Below are positions 7,872-16,713 of a stretch of DNA of 64,000 nucleotides, piece after piece. Both the position numbers and the translations under genes were made by a program. Position 1 is the first letter of the stretch. Every line of letters starts with the position of its first letter. The stretch comes from Bacteroidales bacterium. Lineage in GTDB: Bacteria > Bacteroidota > Bacteroidia > Bacteroidales > P3. Below the pieces are notes generated by a model that worked only from the letters and a program-made list of their open reading frames with translations, searched no databases and was not told where the DNA came from. The stretch lies in contig JAFZPH010000006.1 of NCBI GenBank assembly GCA_017550405.1, forward strand, positions 62,001-126,000. The letters are read 5' to 3'.

Positions 7872-9398
7872 ATGATTATCCAGAAACAAAACGGCAAAGC
7901 CGTACCCATGCAGAACTCCTTCAAAGAGAAATTCAAAATGGTGGCAAAGACCATGATGGGACTCGAAGAGGTCCTTGCCGACGAACTCCGCGCCATCGGA
8001 GCACAGAACATCGAGTGCATCAACCGCGCCGTCCTCTTCGAAGGCGACATGCGCCTCCTCTACCGCGCCAACTACACCTGCCGCACTGCCCTGGCCATCC
8101 TCAAGCCCTTTGCACAGTTTGAGGCCAACAACGACCAAGAGCTCTACGACCAAGTCTACCGCATCAAATGGGAGAAAATACTCGATGTCGACTGCACCTT
8201 CATGATTGACAGCACCACCAGCGGCGAAATCTTCACCCACTCCTACTTCGCCGCCCTCAAGACCAAGGATGCCATCGTCGACCGTTTCCGCCGCAACTTC
8301 GGCCAGCGTCCCTCCATCGACACCGAAAACGCCGACTATAAGTTCAACCTCCACATCCGCGACAACCAGGTCACCCTGCTCATCAACTCCTCTGGCGACT
8401 CGCTCCACAAGCGCGGCTACCGACAGGCCGTCGGTCTCGCCCCCATCAACGAGGTCCTTGCCGCAGGCATGATCAAGCTCACGGGTTGGCAATGCAACAC
8501 CAACTTCTACGACCCCATGTGCGGTTCCGGCACACTCCTCATCGAGGCTGCCATGATGGCCATGAACATCCCCGCACAGTACTACCGCGGCGACCGCTTT
8601 GCCTTCAAGCGCTGGAAAGAGTTCAACCTCGGCGAATGGAAAAGCGTCAAACAGGAAGAGGACCGCAAAATCGGCTCCACCGACTTCGATTACGAGATTT
8701 GGGGCAACGACATCGACCTCAACGTCCTTTCCCAGGCCGAGAAGAACCTGCAGTTCACCAAGCTGCACAAAGACGTCATGCTCTTCAACGGCTCGTTCGA
8801 AGACCAAGACCCGCCCGAAGGCCGCACCCTCATCGTCACCAACCCGCCCTATGGCGAGCGCATCAAGATTGAAGACCTCAACGCCATGTACCAGCAGTTA
8901 GGCGACACCTTCAAGCGCCGTTACGGCAAAGACTGCGAAGTGTGGCTCATCACCTCCGACTTCGAAGCCATGAAACACATCGGGCTCAAACCCTCCAAAA
9001 AGATACCTTTGCTCAACGGCCAGCTCGACTGCCGATTCCTCCAGTTCGAACTCTTCGAAGGGAGCCTGAAAGAGAACCGTGCCGCCCGGAGCACGGGCGC
9101 ATCGCCCGTAGAAGAGGGGGATACGGGCGCTCAAGGGGATACGGGCGTCTCGCCCGTAAAAAGGGGGAGTACGGGCGCCTCGCCCGTCAACGACAACGGG
9201 GATACGGGCACACTGCCCGTCAACAGGAACACGGGCGCCTCGCCCGTCAACAGGAATACGGGTGTCTCGCCCGTCAACAGGAACACGGGCATCCTGCCCG
9301 TAAACAGGGATACGGGCGCCTCGCCCGTCAACAAGAGCACGGGCACCCTGCCCGTCAACAGGAGTACAGGCGCCAAGCCCGTCAACAACAACGAATAG
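7872..9398 (+). CDS. THUMP-domain class I SAM-dependent RNA methyltransferase (RlmL type) with repeat-derived tail
   Basis: The protein has 508 residues. About residues 10-165 form the THUMP RNA-binding region (MVAKTMMGLEEVLADELRAIG). The methyltransferase domain follows, with YDPMCGSGTLLIEAAMMAMN and the catalytic TNPPYGERI (NPPY motif for N-methylation of a base). This matches the RlmL/YcbY family that methylates 23S rRNA guanine. From about residue 408 the normal protein ends and a tail of some 97 residues follows, made of repeated TG[A/V/T/I][S/L/K]PVN units. It is encoded by a palindrome array at 9093-9382. The tail is not part of the family. queG starts 3 bases after the stop. Confidence 0.9.
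   Translation: MIIQKQNGKAVPMQNSFKEKFKMVAKTMMGLEEVLADELRAIGAQNIECINRAVLFEGDMRLLYRANYTCRTALAILKPFAQFEANNDQELYDQVYRIKWEKILDVDCTFMIDSTTSGEIFTHSYFAALKTKDAIVDRFRRNFGQRPSIDTENADYKFNLHIRDNQVTLLINSSGDSLHKRGYRQAVGLAPINEVLAAGMIKLTGWQCNTNFYDPMCGSGTLLIEAAMMAMNIPAQYYRGDRFAFKRWKEFNLGEWKSVKQEEDRKIGSTDFDYEIWGNDIDLNVLSQAEKNLQFTKLHKDVMLFNGSFEDQDPPEGRTLIVTNPPYGERIKIEDLNAMYQQLGDTFKRRYGKDCEVWLITSDFEAMKHIGLKPSKKIPLLNGQLDCRFLQFELFEGSLKENRAARSTGASPVEEGDTGAQGDTGVSPVKRGSTGASPVNDNGDTGTLPVNRNTGASPVNRNTGVSPVNRNTGILPVNRDTGASPVNKSTGTLPVNRSTGAKPVNNNE
9093..9382 (+). repeat. Array of 17-bp palindromic repeats inside the methyltransferase 3' end
   Basis: About ten copies of ACGGGC-NNNNN-GCCCGT (one decayed at its right arm) follow each other with spacers of roughly 10 bases, the later copies at a steady 27-base period. 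Every unit keeps the reading frame and encodes TGxxPVNxx. Two more copies in the same orientation lie outside genes at 10639-10655 and 10671-10687. Each unit could form a short GC hairpin in DNA or mRNA. Confidence 0.9.
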
Positions 9399-9401
9399 AC
9401 C

Positions 9402-10451
9402 GTGGACGCCCCCACTCTCTCTTCCTCTTTTGTGAAAGAGGCCGCCGTTGCCGTAGGTTTCGATGCCTGCGGCATTGCTGTCGCCTCACCATTGACAGAA
9501 GAGGAATGGGGCTATGAAGAATGGCTCCGCCTCGGCTACCATGCCGACATGGCTTATATGGAGCAACACCGCGACATGCGCAGTGACCCCACGCTTCTTG
9601 TCCCCGGGGCGAGAAGTGTTATCGTACTCCTCTCAGGCTACAAGCCCTCCCAAATCATGCATGGCACTGCCCGCATAGCACAATATGCTTACGGAGAAGA
9701 CTACCACGAGCGCATCAAACGGATGCTTTTCCAGCTCATTACTGCCATCCGTCAGCGGTACCCCGACTTTGACGCCAAGCCCTGTGTCGACACCGTCCCC
9801 ATCAGCGACAAGCAATGGGCCCGCCGTGCCGGTCTCGGCTGGATAGGGCGTAACACCCTCCTCGTCAACCCCACCCTCGGCTCCTACTGCAACATCGGCG
9901 AACTCGTCACCCCCTCTCCCGCCGACCAATACGACACCCCTATGGAGAACGGCTGTGGCGACTGCCGCGCCTGTGTCGCCGCCTGCCCAAACCATGCACT
10001 AAGCGAGAGCAGAGCAAACCCGTTTGCTATGCCGAGCCAAAGCATGGTCACGACCGAAGGGAGTAATAAAGCACTAACGCATTCAAGCATTAACGAATTA
10101 ATACATTCACACATTAACGAATTAACACATTCAAGCATTAACGAATTAACACATTCAATCATTCCCTTGCTCGACGCCAATCGTTGTGCCTCGTACCACA
10201 CCGTCGAGAACCGCGCCGAAACCCTTCCGCCTGACATACGGCTCTCCGGCTATGCCTTCGGCTGCGACATCTGCCAACTAGTCTGTCCCTACAACCAGAC
10301 AGCCGAAGTGCGCTATACCCTCACCGACGAGCGCAAAGCGCAGTTAGAAGCCCTTGCCGACGCCGACCCCACCGCCTTCAAGCGTCTCACCAAGCACACC
10401 GCCCTCAGCCGCATCCGCCACTCCCAGTGGCAGAGGAATCAAAAGAAATAA
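9402..10451 (+). CDS. queG: Epoxyqueuosine reductase, with a repeat-derived insertion
   Basis: QueG catalyses the last step of queuosine synthesis in tRNA, reducing epoxyqueuosine with cobalamin and two 4Fe-4S clusters. The 349 residues show the GARSVIVLLSGY region, the core DTVPISDKQWARRAGLGWIGRNTLL, a first cluster motif CGDCRACVAACP (about 185) and a second CDICQLVCPYN (about 288). Between them, roughly residues 210-253, is an insertion absent from ordinary QueG. It contains three near-identical copies of INELTHSSINEL-type sequence encoded by a repeated AACGAATTAACACATTC-like DNA. The start is GTG at 9402. It is likely translated from the same mRNA as the methyltransferase, so two RNA modification genes are together. 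Confidence 0.92.
   Translation: MDAPTLSSSFVKEAAVAVGFDACGIAVASPLTEEEWGYEEWLRLGYHADMAYMEQHRDMRSDPTLLVPGARSVIVLLSGYKPSQIMHGTARIAQYAYGEDYHERIKRMLFQLITAIRQRYPDFDAKPCVDTVPISDKQWARRAGLGWIGRNTLLVNPTLGSYCNIGELVTPSPADQYDTPMENGCGDCRACVAACPNHALSESRANPFAMPSQSMVTTEGSNKALTHSSINELIHSHINELTHSSINELTHSIIPLLDANRCASYHTVENRAETLPPDIRLSGYAFGCDICQLVCPYNQTAEVRYTLTDERKAQLEALADADPTAFKRLTKHTALSRIRHSQWQRNQKK
10073..10160 (+). repeat. Tandem repeat inserted in queG
   Basis: Four or so copies of a 17-30 base unit (cores ACGAATTAA and ACATTCA) lie in frame within queG. The same family appears between genes at 32478-32513, 33925-33985 and 40926-41036, so this is a member of a dispersed repeat that has entered a gene. Confidence 0.85.
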
Positions 10452-10638
10452 TCCTTAAATTTCAGTGAATGCTGCCGCGTTCTAGCCGCCCATCAGGGAG
10501 CACGATAGTGCCAGAGGTGGCACGAAGCATATGTTTGTGGTAACTACGCACAAGCCCTCACAGTCCACCCCCCCGCCCCTCCCTAGGATGGGATAAGGAG
10601 ACAAGGCACCCCGATTGGAATGCCTTGCCTTTGGGAGC

Positions 10639-10687
10639 ACGGGCATCCTGCCCGTTTTGGAATCTGGAGAACGGGCACCTTGCCCGT
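10639..10687. repeat. Two palindromic repeat units between genes
   Basis: Copies of ACGGGC-NNNNN-GCCCGT at 10639-10655 and 10671-10687, the same sequence as the array inside the methyltransferase gene. They sit just past the end of the large T9SS protein gene and may act as an end-of-transcript hairpin. Confidence 0.8.
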
Positions 10688-10695
10688 TAAGGTGA

Positions 10696-13600
10696 TTATT
10701 GCTTCACCACTCGGCGGACTTCTATGCGCTCGGGGAGGGTGACGCGGAGGGTGTAGATTCCTGTGGCCAGACGACTGAGGTCGATGGTGGTCTTATTCTC
10801 GAAGGTAGCCACGCAACGGCCGGTGTAGTCATACACTTCCACTCGTACCACTTCCTCGTCGGCCTCGACAGTCAACATGCCAGTGGTGGGATTGGGATAG
10901 ACTGCAAGCTCGTAGTGTTCATCAATGCCATAGTATTCATCTGACATCTCTCCCTTGGCATTTGCCATGCTGAGGGTAAGGTCGTCGATATAATTGCAAC
11001 TGTAGTCACCTGTTTGTCCAGAGGCGAGGATGTTGCGGAAAGCGATGTAGTGACCGTTGCCTGTGTACGAGGCGAAGTTCACAGTCCGCAATACCGAAGT
11101 CGTGGTCGACGTGTTGTTAAAGGTGGCGACAGGTACAAAGGTGGAGGCGTTGGAAAGGTCAGTCAAGACACCCACCTGAAGCTGGTACTTGGTCTGCGTC
11201 TGACGCACATAGAAACTTAACTGCAAATCCCTTACATCTCCAGCATACGCGGGCATGGCATAGATGCCGCGCTTGTTGAGCATCAAGCTATAGCTGGCAC
11301 TGTGGGCACAGGAGGCATTATAGTAAATCATAGGCTTATACTCATCAGTCATGACGACATCCTGATGGGCAAGAGTCCAACAGTCGGGAGCCACTCCTGT
11401 CTTGGCGGTAGTTGATGCAGTGTAGCTGTCGAAATTGTCGGTATAAGGCAGGTCTGCCATAGTAATGCCACAGCCGCCAGAACGGAGTTCGAGGGTGAGG
11501 TCATCAATGAAATTGCAGCTGAAGTTGCTGATGGCAGTATTGGTGTTGCGGAAGGCAATATAGTGGCCATCGCCTGTGTATGAGGAGAAGTCCACAACAA
11601 CATACTCATGGTTGGCAGTGGATGGGTTGTTGTACGACGCCACAGGCACAAAGGTGCCAGGGTCGCCGAGGTCGCTCATCACGCCTACCGTCAAACCATA
11701 GTTGGTGCTGGTCTGTTTCAGATAGAAACTCAACTGCAAAGCGGAGACATTGCCATCGTATGCGGGCATGGCATAGAGACAGCGTTTGTTGAGGATAAGG
11801 CTGTAGCTACCGCTGTGGGCATTCGATGAATTATAGTAAATCATAGGCTTGTACTCATCCGTCATCGCCACTTCCTGATAAGCCAAAGTCCAGCAGTCGG
11901 GTGCCACACCCGTCTTGGCAGTCGTGGAGGTGGTATAGGTGTCAAAGTTGTCGGTGTAGGGCAGGTCGTCCACGGTGATGCCGCAGTTGCTGGGTCGGAG
12001 GTCGAGGGTGAGGTCATCGATATAGTTGCAGCTGAAGTTGCTGATGGCAGTATTGGTGTTGCGGAAGGCAATATAATGGCCGTTGCCAGTGTATGAGGAG
12101 AAGTCTACAACAACATACTCATGGTTGTCCGTGGAGGGGTTGCTAAATGATGCCACAGGCACAAAGGTGCCGGGGTCGCTGAGATTGCTCATCACACCTA
12201 CCGTCAAACCATAGCTGGCATTGGTCTGTTTCAGATAGAAACTCAGCTGCAAGGTGGATACATCGCCATCGTATTCCGGCATAGCGTAGAGGCAGCGTTT
12301 GTTGAGGATAAGACTGTAGCTGCCACTATGTGCATTCGTGGAACTGTAGTAAATCATAGGCTTGTATTCATCCGTCATTGCCACTTCCTGATAAGCCAAA
12401 GTCCAGCACTCTGGTGTCACACCCGTCTTGGCTGTCGTGGAGGTGGTATAGCTGTCAAAGTTGTCGGTGTAGGGCAGGTCGTCCACGGTGATGCCTGTGC
12501 ATGTATTGACGGGACGAAGGTCAAGGACAAGGTCATCAATATAGTTGCAGCTGAAATCCCCACTGTTGCCTGCTGCCAGGATATTGCGGAAGGCAATGTA
12601 TTGGCCTACGCCAGTATACGAGGCAAAACTGACTGTGACATGTTCAATACCAGTGCTGCTATTGTTGAGGGTGGCAACGGGTACGAAGGTGCCGGGATTG
12701 GACAAATCACTCATCACACCAACCTGCAAACGGTACTTGGTGGCACTCTGCTTTAGATACATACTCAATTGCAATGTACTCACGTCTCCATCGTATGCGG
12801 GCATCGCGTAGATACCGCGCTTATTGAGGATAAGGCTGTAGCCTCCGCTATGGGCACAAGAGGAATTGTAGTAAATCATGGGCTTGTACTCGTCAGTCAT
12901 GTTCACATCCTGTTTGGCAAGCGTCCAGCAGTCAGGTGCCACACCCGTCTTAGCCATCGTGGAGGAGGTGTAAGTGTCGAAGTTATCGGTATAGGGCAGG
13001 TCGTCCACGGTGATGCCTGTGCATGTATTGACGGGACGGAGGTCGAGGACAAGGTCATCTATATAATTGCAGCTGAAGTCCCCGCTGTTGCCTGCAGCCA
13101 GTATATTGCGGAAGGCGATGTAGCGGCCAGTTCCTGTATACGGGGCAAAACTGACTGTGACGTGTTCAACTCCCGTACTGCTGTTGTTGAGGGTGGCAAC
13201 GGGTACAAAGGTGCTGGCATCATTAAGTTCACTCATCACGCCCACCTGCAACTGGTACTTGGCCATGCCCTGTTTCAGATACATACTCAATTGCAATGTA
13301 CTCACGTCTCCATCGTATGCGGGCATGGCGTAGATGCCACGTTTGTTGATGATAAGGCTGTATTTGCCGCTGTGAGCGCTGGCGGCGTTGTAGTAAATCA
13401 TGGGTTTGTATTCGTCGGTCATTGTCACATATTGGTGTGCCAGCGTCCAACAGTCGGGCTGCACACCCGTCTTGGCTGTTGTGGAGGTGGTGTAGTGGTC
13501 GAAATTGTCGGTATAAGGCAGGTCGTCCACGGTGATGCCACAGGTGGCGGCAGGTACAAAGTGGGCAGTCAAGGTGCGGTCGGCAATGACGGAGAAAGTG

Positions 13601-15444
13601 TACGTGGCATCGGTGGAGACCACAGAGTCATCTTCTGTCCAGTTGATGAAGGCGTAGCCGGCATTGGGGGTTGCGGAAACGGTGGCAGTGGATGAGCTGC
13701 ATGTGGGATGGGTAACAATCGTTGCACTCCCCATGATGGAATCAGCCGAGGACACGCTGATGGAGAAGGGCACTTCGATAAAATTGGAGAAATATCCCCA
13801 AGTCGAGCTATATGAGGCATAGCTCCCGCAGGGAATGTATACGGGGATAGTGTTTGGAACGTCGGAAAAAACATAATAACTAGCCAAACTTGGCGCAACA
13901 GCACATTTGGATGTGATGGAGGTCAGACCGCTGCAACCATAGAATGCCCCATACCATATCGAGTTAACGGAGTTGCCAATTGTCAACGAGGTCAACCCGC
14001 TGCAAAAAGAGAATGCCGAACCCCCTATCGAGGTGACGGAGTTCGAGATGGTCAACGAGGTCAGTCCGCGGCAACCTTCGAATGCGTTATCCCCTATCGA
14101 GGTGACAGAGTTCGGGATGGTCGTATTTTGACATCCTGCAATAAGTGTGTTGGTTGCAGTTACAATAATAGCATTGCAGTTGTTGCGGCTGTCGTATACA
14201 GTATTACCACTTGAAACAGTTATTGAGGTCAGACCAGTGCAATAACTGAATGCCCAGTTTTCTATCGAGGTGACGGAGTTCGGGATGGTTACAGAGGTCA
14301 GACTGCTGCAACCAGAGAATGCATACTCCCCTATCGATGTGACGGAGTTGCCGATGGTCAACGACGTCAGTCCGCTGCAACCAGAGAATGCATCATCCCC
14401 TATCGTGGTGACGGAGTTGCCGATGGTCAAAGAGGTCAGTCCGCTGCAATCATAAAATGCATCATTCCCTATCGTGGTGACGGAGTTCGGGATGGTCAAC
14501 GAGGTCAGTCCGCTGCAACCATAGAATGCATAATCCCCTATCGAGGTGACGGAGTTCGGGATGGTTGTATTTTGAAATCCTGCAAAAAGTGTGTTGGTTG
14601 CAGTTTCAATAATAGCATTGCAGTTGTTGCGGCTGTCATATACAGTATTTCCACTTGAAACAGTTATTGAGGTCAGTCCGCTGCAACCAGTGAATGCAAA
14701 ATCCCCTATAGAGGTAACGGAGTTCGGGATGGTCAACGAAGCCAAACCACTGCAACTAGAGAATGCGCCCCCGCAAATGGTAGTTATTCCGGTGGGAATA
14801 GAATAATTACCACTATACGTTATTGGCAGAAACGCGAAAAAGGAACTATTATAAACTGCTGTTGTCAGGCCGCTGCAATTAGAGAATGCAAAATTCCCTA
14901 TAGAGGTAACGGAGTTCGGGATGGTCAATGAGGTCAGGCCGCTGCAACCCTCAAATGCAGCCCCCCCTATCGAGGTGACAGAGTTCGGGATGGTCAACGA
15001 GGTCAGTCCGCTGCAACCAGAGAATGCACCACTTCCTATAGAGGTGACGGAGTTCGGGATGGTCACCGAGGTCAGTCCGCAGCAACCCGCGAATGCAGAA
15101 CTCCCTATCGAGGTGACGAAGTTCGGGATGGTCACCGAGGTCAGTCCGCTGCAACCAAAGAATGCAGAATTCCCTATCGAGGTGACGGAATAAGTTGTGC
15201 TACCATTAGTGACAGTTGAGGGAATAGTCAGATTGCCTGTTGGCTTGGTATAACCATACCATGAATTATACGAATACAAACTTGAATTTGGACATGTAAC
15301 GCTTACCTGAGGCGAACTACCACTAGAAACGATGGTGTAATACAATGTCTGCCCTGATGGCGCCACCTTACTGAAACTGTAGGCGTGGGCAGCTGAGATG
15401 CCTACGCTGAGCAGAAGGATAAAGGATAATAGTTTCTGTTTCAT
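10696..15444 (-). CDS. Large BspA-like leucine-rich-repeat protein with five tandem domains and a T9SS sorting domain
   Basis: This is a secreted protein of 1582 residues. Residues 1-21 are a signal peptide ending AAHA. About residues 75-495 contain some 15 BspA/Treponema-type leucine-rich repeats (unit [23 protein letters not shown]). A short beta-repeat domain ([21 protein letters not shown]) follows. Five closely similar domains of about 170-175 residues begin near residues 634, 809, 983, 1154 and 1324, each opening [13 protein letters not shown] and containing [11 protein letters not shown]. They look like MAM/jelly-roll adhesion modules. Residues from about 1505 form a T9SS type A sorting domain ([12 protein letters not shown], ending RRVVKQ). 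The protein is expected to be exported by T9SS and attached at the surface, with a probable adhesive role. A promoter lies at 15551-15581. Confidence 0.92.
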   Translation of the reverse strand: MKQKLLSFILLLSVGISAAHAYSFSKVAPSGQTLYYTIVSSGSSPQVSVTCPNSSLYSYNSWYGYTKPTGNLTIPSTVTNGSTTYSVTSIGNSAFFGCSGLTSVTIPNFVTSIGSSAFAGCCGLTSVTIPNSVTSIGSGAFSGCSGLTSLTIPNSVTSIGGAAFEGCSGLTSLTIPNSVTSIGNFAFSNCSGLTTAVYNSSFFAFLPITYSGNYSIPTGITTICGGAFSSCSGLASLTIPNSVTSIGDFAFTGCSGLTSITVSSGNTVYDSRNNCNAIIETATNTLFAGFQNTTIPNSVTSIGDYAFYGCSGLTSLTIPNSVTTIGNDAFYDCSGLTSLTIGNSVTTIGDDAFSGCSGLTSLTIGNSVTSIGEYAFSGCSSLTSVTIPNSVTSIENWAFSYCTGLTSITVSSGNTVYDSRNNCNAIIVTATNTLIAGCQNTTIPNSVTSIGDNAFEGCRGLTSLTISNSVTSIGGSAFSFCSGLTSLTIGNSVNSIWYGAFYGCSGLTSITSKCAVAPSLASYYVFSDVPNTIPVYIPCGSYASYSSTWGYFSNFIEVPFSISVSSADSIMGSATIVTHPTCSSSTATVSATPNAGYAFINWTEDDSVVSTDATYTFSVIADRTLTAHFVPAATCGITVDDLPYTDNFDHYTTSTTAKTGVQPDCWTLAHQYVTMTDEYKPMIYYNAASAHSGKYSLIINKRGIYAMPAYDGDVSTLQLSMYLKQGMAKYQLQVGVMSELNDASTFVPVATLNNSSTGVEHVTVSFAPYTGTGRYIAFRNILAAGNSGDFSCNYIDDLVLDLRPVNTCTGITVDDLPYTDNFDTYTSSTMAKTGVAPDCWTLAKQDVNMTDEYKPMIYYNSSCAHSGGYSLILNKRGIYAMPAYDGDVSTLQLSMYLKQSATKYRLQVGVMSDLSNPGTFVPVATLNNSSTGIEHVTVSFASYTGVGQYIAFRNILAAGNSGDFSCNYIDDLVLDLRPVNTCTGITVDDLPYTDNFDSYTTSTTAKTGVTPECWTLAYQEVAMTDEYKPMIYYSSTNAHSGSYSLILNKRCLYAMPEYDGDVSTLQLSFYLKQTNASYGLTVGVMSNLSDPGTFVPVASFSNPSTDNHEYVVVDFSSYTGNGHYIAFRNTNTAISNFSCNYIDDLTLDLRPSNCGITVDDLPYTDNFDTYTTSTTAKTGVAPDCWTLAYQEVAMTDEYKPMIYYNSSNAHSGSYSLILNKRCLYAMPAYDGNVSALQLSFYLKQTSTNYGLTVGVMSDLGDPGTFVPVASYNNPSTANHEYVVVDFSSYTGDGHYIAFRNTNTAISNFSCNFIDDLTLELRSGGCGITMADLPYTDNFDSYTASTTAKTGVAPDCWTLAHQDVVMTDEYKPMIYYNASCAHSASYSLMLNKRGIYAMPAYAGDVRDLQLSFYVRQTQTKYQLQVGVLTDLSNASTFVPVATFNNTSTTTSVLRTVNFASYTGNGHYIAFRNILASGQTGDYSCNYIDDLTLSMANAKGEMSDEYYGIDEHYELAVYPNPTTGMLTVEADEEVVRVEVYDYTGRCVATFENKTTIDLSRLATGIYTLRVTLPERIEVRRVVKQ
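10955..13545 (-). repeat. Five long direct repeats inside the T9SS protein gene
   Basis: DNA coding for the five tandem domains repeats with a period of about 512-525 bases. Repeat starts are recognisable near 13540, 13015, 12492, 11980 and 11470 on the minus strand. Units 1, 2 and 3 share long identical stretches, and units 3 and 4 are also very close, which points to recent unequal recombination. Confidence 0.85.
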
Positions 15445-16137
15445 AATATAGACTGTTTGTTATTTTTGTTTTGAAAAAATTGTCCGTTGGGCTTTTAGGT
15501 GATTAAATGGTAATTATTTACATTACTATCTACTCCCGAAAAAGAGACTACAAAGATAAACTTTTTTTTGAATAGGAACAACCTATTTCGAGATTTTGCC
15601 ACAACATATTATTCTTCAGCCCACTATAGAGACACCCTCTATCCAACCTTCTTGTACGAAACCATTCACGCCTACCCCCAGTACTATACGGGTACAGTAA
15701 AAGAGACTAAAATATTATATGACTTAAGTTTGACAAGTAGCTAAAAGGCCGATGACGCTATTTTTCGTCTTTTTAAGGTGTTTTAACCCAAATCGGTCAT
15801 TAGGCCGACATTTCAATCTATTTCTCTTTTTAGGTCTATTTATGGCCTATTGGGGTTCAAAAAGTCCGAAGGACTGGAAGATCATAGGCGGGGGCAATAG
15901 CCCCCGTTCTTGTCGAAGATAATACAAAGCCCTGAAGGGGCGGCAGATAGTCGGCTACATGATATGTGTCACCCCTTCAGGGTTCTGTTTTTTTTACTAC
16001 CATTCTTACAGGGGTTTACACCCCAGTCTGTGGTCTGTCGTTCCCGTTGGGGACTTTTGATACAGCCTTGTCTACACCATCTTCAATATCTAACTAGACA
16101 GAAAAGATGTTGTCAATTATTCAAATAACCTCTAACC
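15445..16137. other. Long intergenic region with hairpins
   Basis: No gene is supported in these 693 bases. The left part holds the promoter and leader of the T9SS protein gene (box at 15551-15581). The right part contains an inverted repeat of a GGGGGC stem (about 15889-15905). It also contains a second one with arms CCCTGAAGGGG (15930-15940) and CCCCTTCAGGG (15972-15982) followed by eight T residues, which could terminate plus-strand transcription. The GC-rich right half, with no coding logic, looks like a degenerate repeat element. Confidence 0.55.
15551..15581 (-). promoter_or_regulatory. Promoter of the T9SS LRR protein gene
   Basis: Minus-strand TATCTTTG (15551-15558) with TTG (15579-15581) 20 bases upstream is a near-ideal Bacteroidota promoter. 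The leader would be about 100 bases long. Confidence 0.7.
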
Positions 16138-16668
16138 TCAGGAATAGAAGACTTTCTTCACAGTCAACACTAGGCTGAGGATGCCTGCTAGGGCGCCGAG
16201 GGCGAAGCTGGGGCCGGGGCCGTGGGGATGCTGCGCCACGTAGCGTTGCCAGCCCACATAGGGGTCGAGCACGTCCATCCTGTACGCCTTTATCCTCTGT
16301 CGCTCGTCGCTGGCTTCGGCCTTGGCCTGCTGCAGCCTGTCGTAGTCCCTTTGCCTTATCCACACGCGCACGCTGTCCTCGTCCCACAAATGCGGCATCT
16401 GGAAATCAGTGTAGACTTCAACAGGCGGCATACCGCTAACGACCTTAATCTCCATACAGCTGTAGCCCATGCCAAGCATCCACCCCGACAGGGGAAAGAC
16501 CTCCCGTTTGCCTGTCCACTCACAGCGGTCGCCCGGCTCCTGAAGAGCCACCAAATCCTGCGGCTGGGGCGGGAAATAGAACAGCGACAGACTCACCACA
16601 GATAAGACCGCCAGCAACACCACCGGCCACCAGCCGAAAAACCATGTGTTTGTTGTTTCTTTTTTCAT
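16138..16668 (-). CDS. Hypothetical protein with two membrane segments
   Basis: A 176-residue protein that I do not recognise. A hydrophobic helix lies at about residues 14-32 (PVVLLAVLSVVSLSLFYF) and a second near the C-terminus (about 152-170, FALGALAGILSLVLTVKKV). Between them is a hydrophilic region of about 115 residues with an Arg/Asp/Gln-rich helical part (DYDRLQQAKAEASDERQR) and two Cys. It ends about 45 bases after nothing else on its strand; the B12-binding radical SAM gene starts upstream (16714 is that gene's end), so the two may be co-transcribed. Function unknown. Confidence 0.7.
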   Translation of the reverse strand: MKKETTNTWFFGWWPVVLLAVLSVVSLSLFYFPPQPQDLVALQEPGDRCEWTGKREVFPLSGWMLGMGYSCMEIKVVSGMPPVEVYTDFQMPHLWDEDSVRVWIRQRDYDRLQQAKAEASDERQRIKAYRMDVLDPYVGWQRYVAQHPHGPGPSFALGALAGILSLVLTVKKVFYS

Positions 16669-16713
16669 AGGAGGAGGGGGGTCTTAGGGGATTCTATGAT
16701 GGCCTAGGATAGC

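Noticed and set aside
7674..8807. 377-codon frame opposite the RNA methyltransferase
   Set aside because: Antisense shadow of a GC-rich coding region with strong methyltransferase motifs.
9093..9382. CRISPR-like array
   Set aside because: Units of 17 bases with spacers of about 10 bases that are themselves similar, all in a coding frame and without cas genes. This is a palindromic repeat array, not CRISPR.
12769..13695. 308-codon frame inside the T9SS protein gene
   Set aside because: It mirrors the repeated domains (same period of repeats) and has no start context.
15910..16128. Small gene upstream of the 176-residue protein
   Set aside because: It runs through inverted repeats with no ribosome site or protein features, so it looks like repeat DNA by chance open in one frame.
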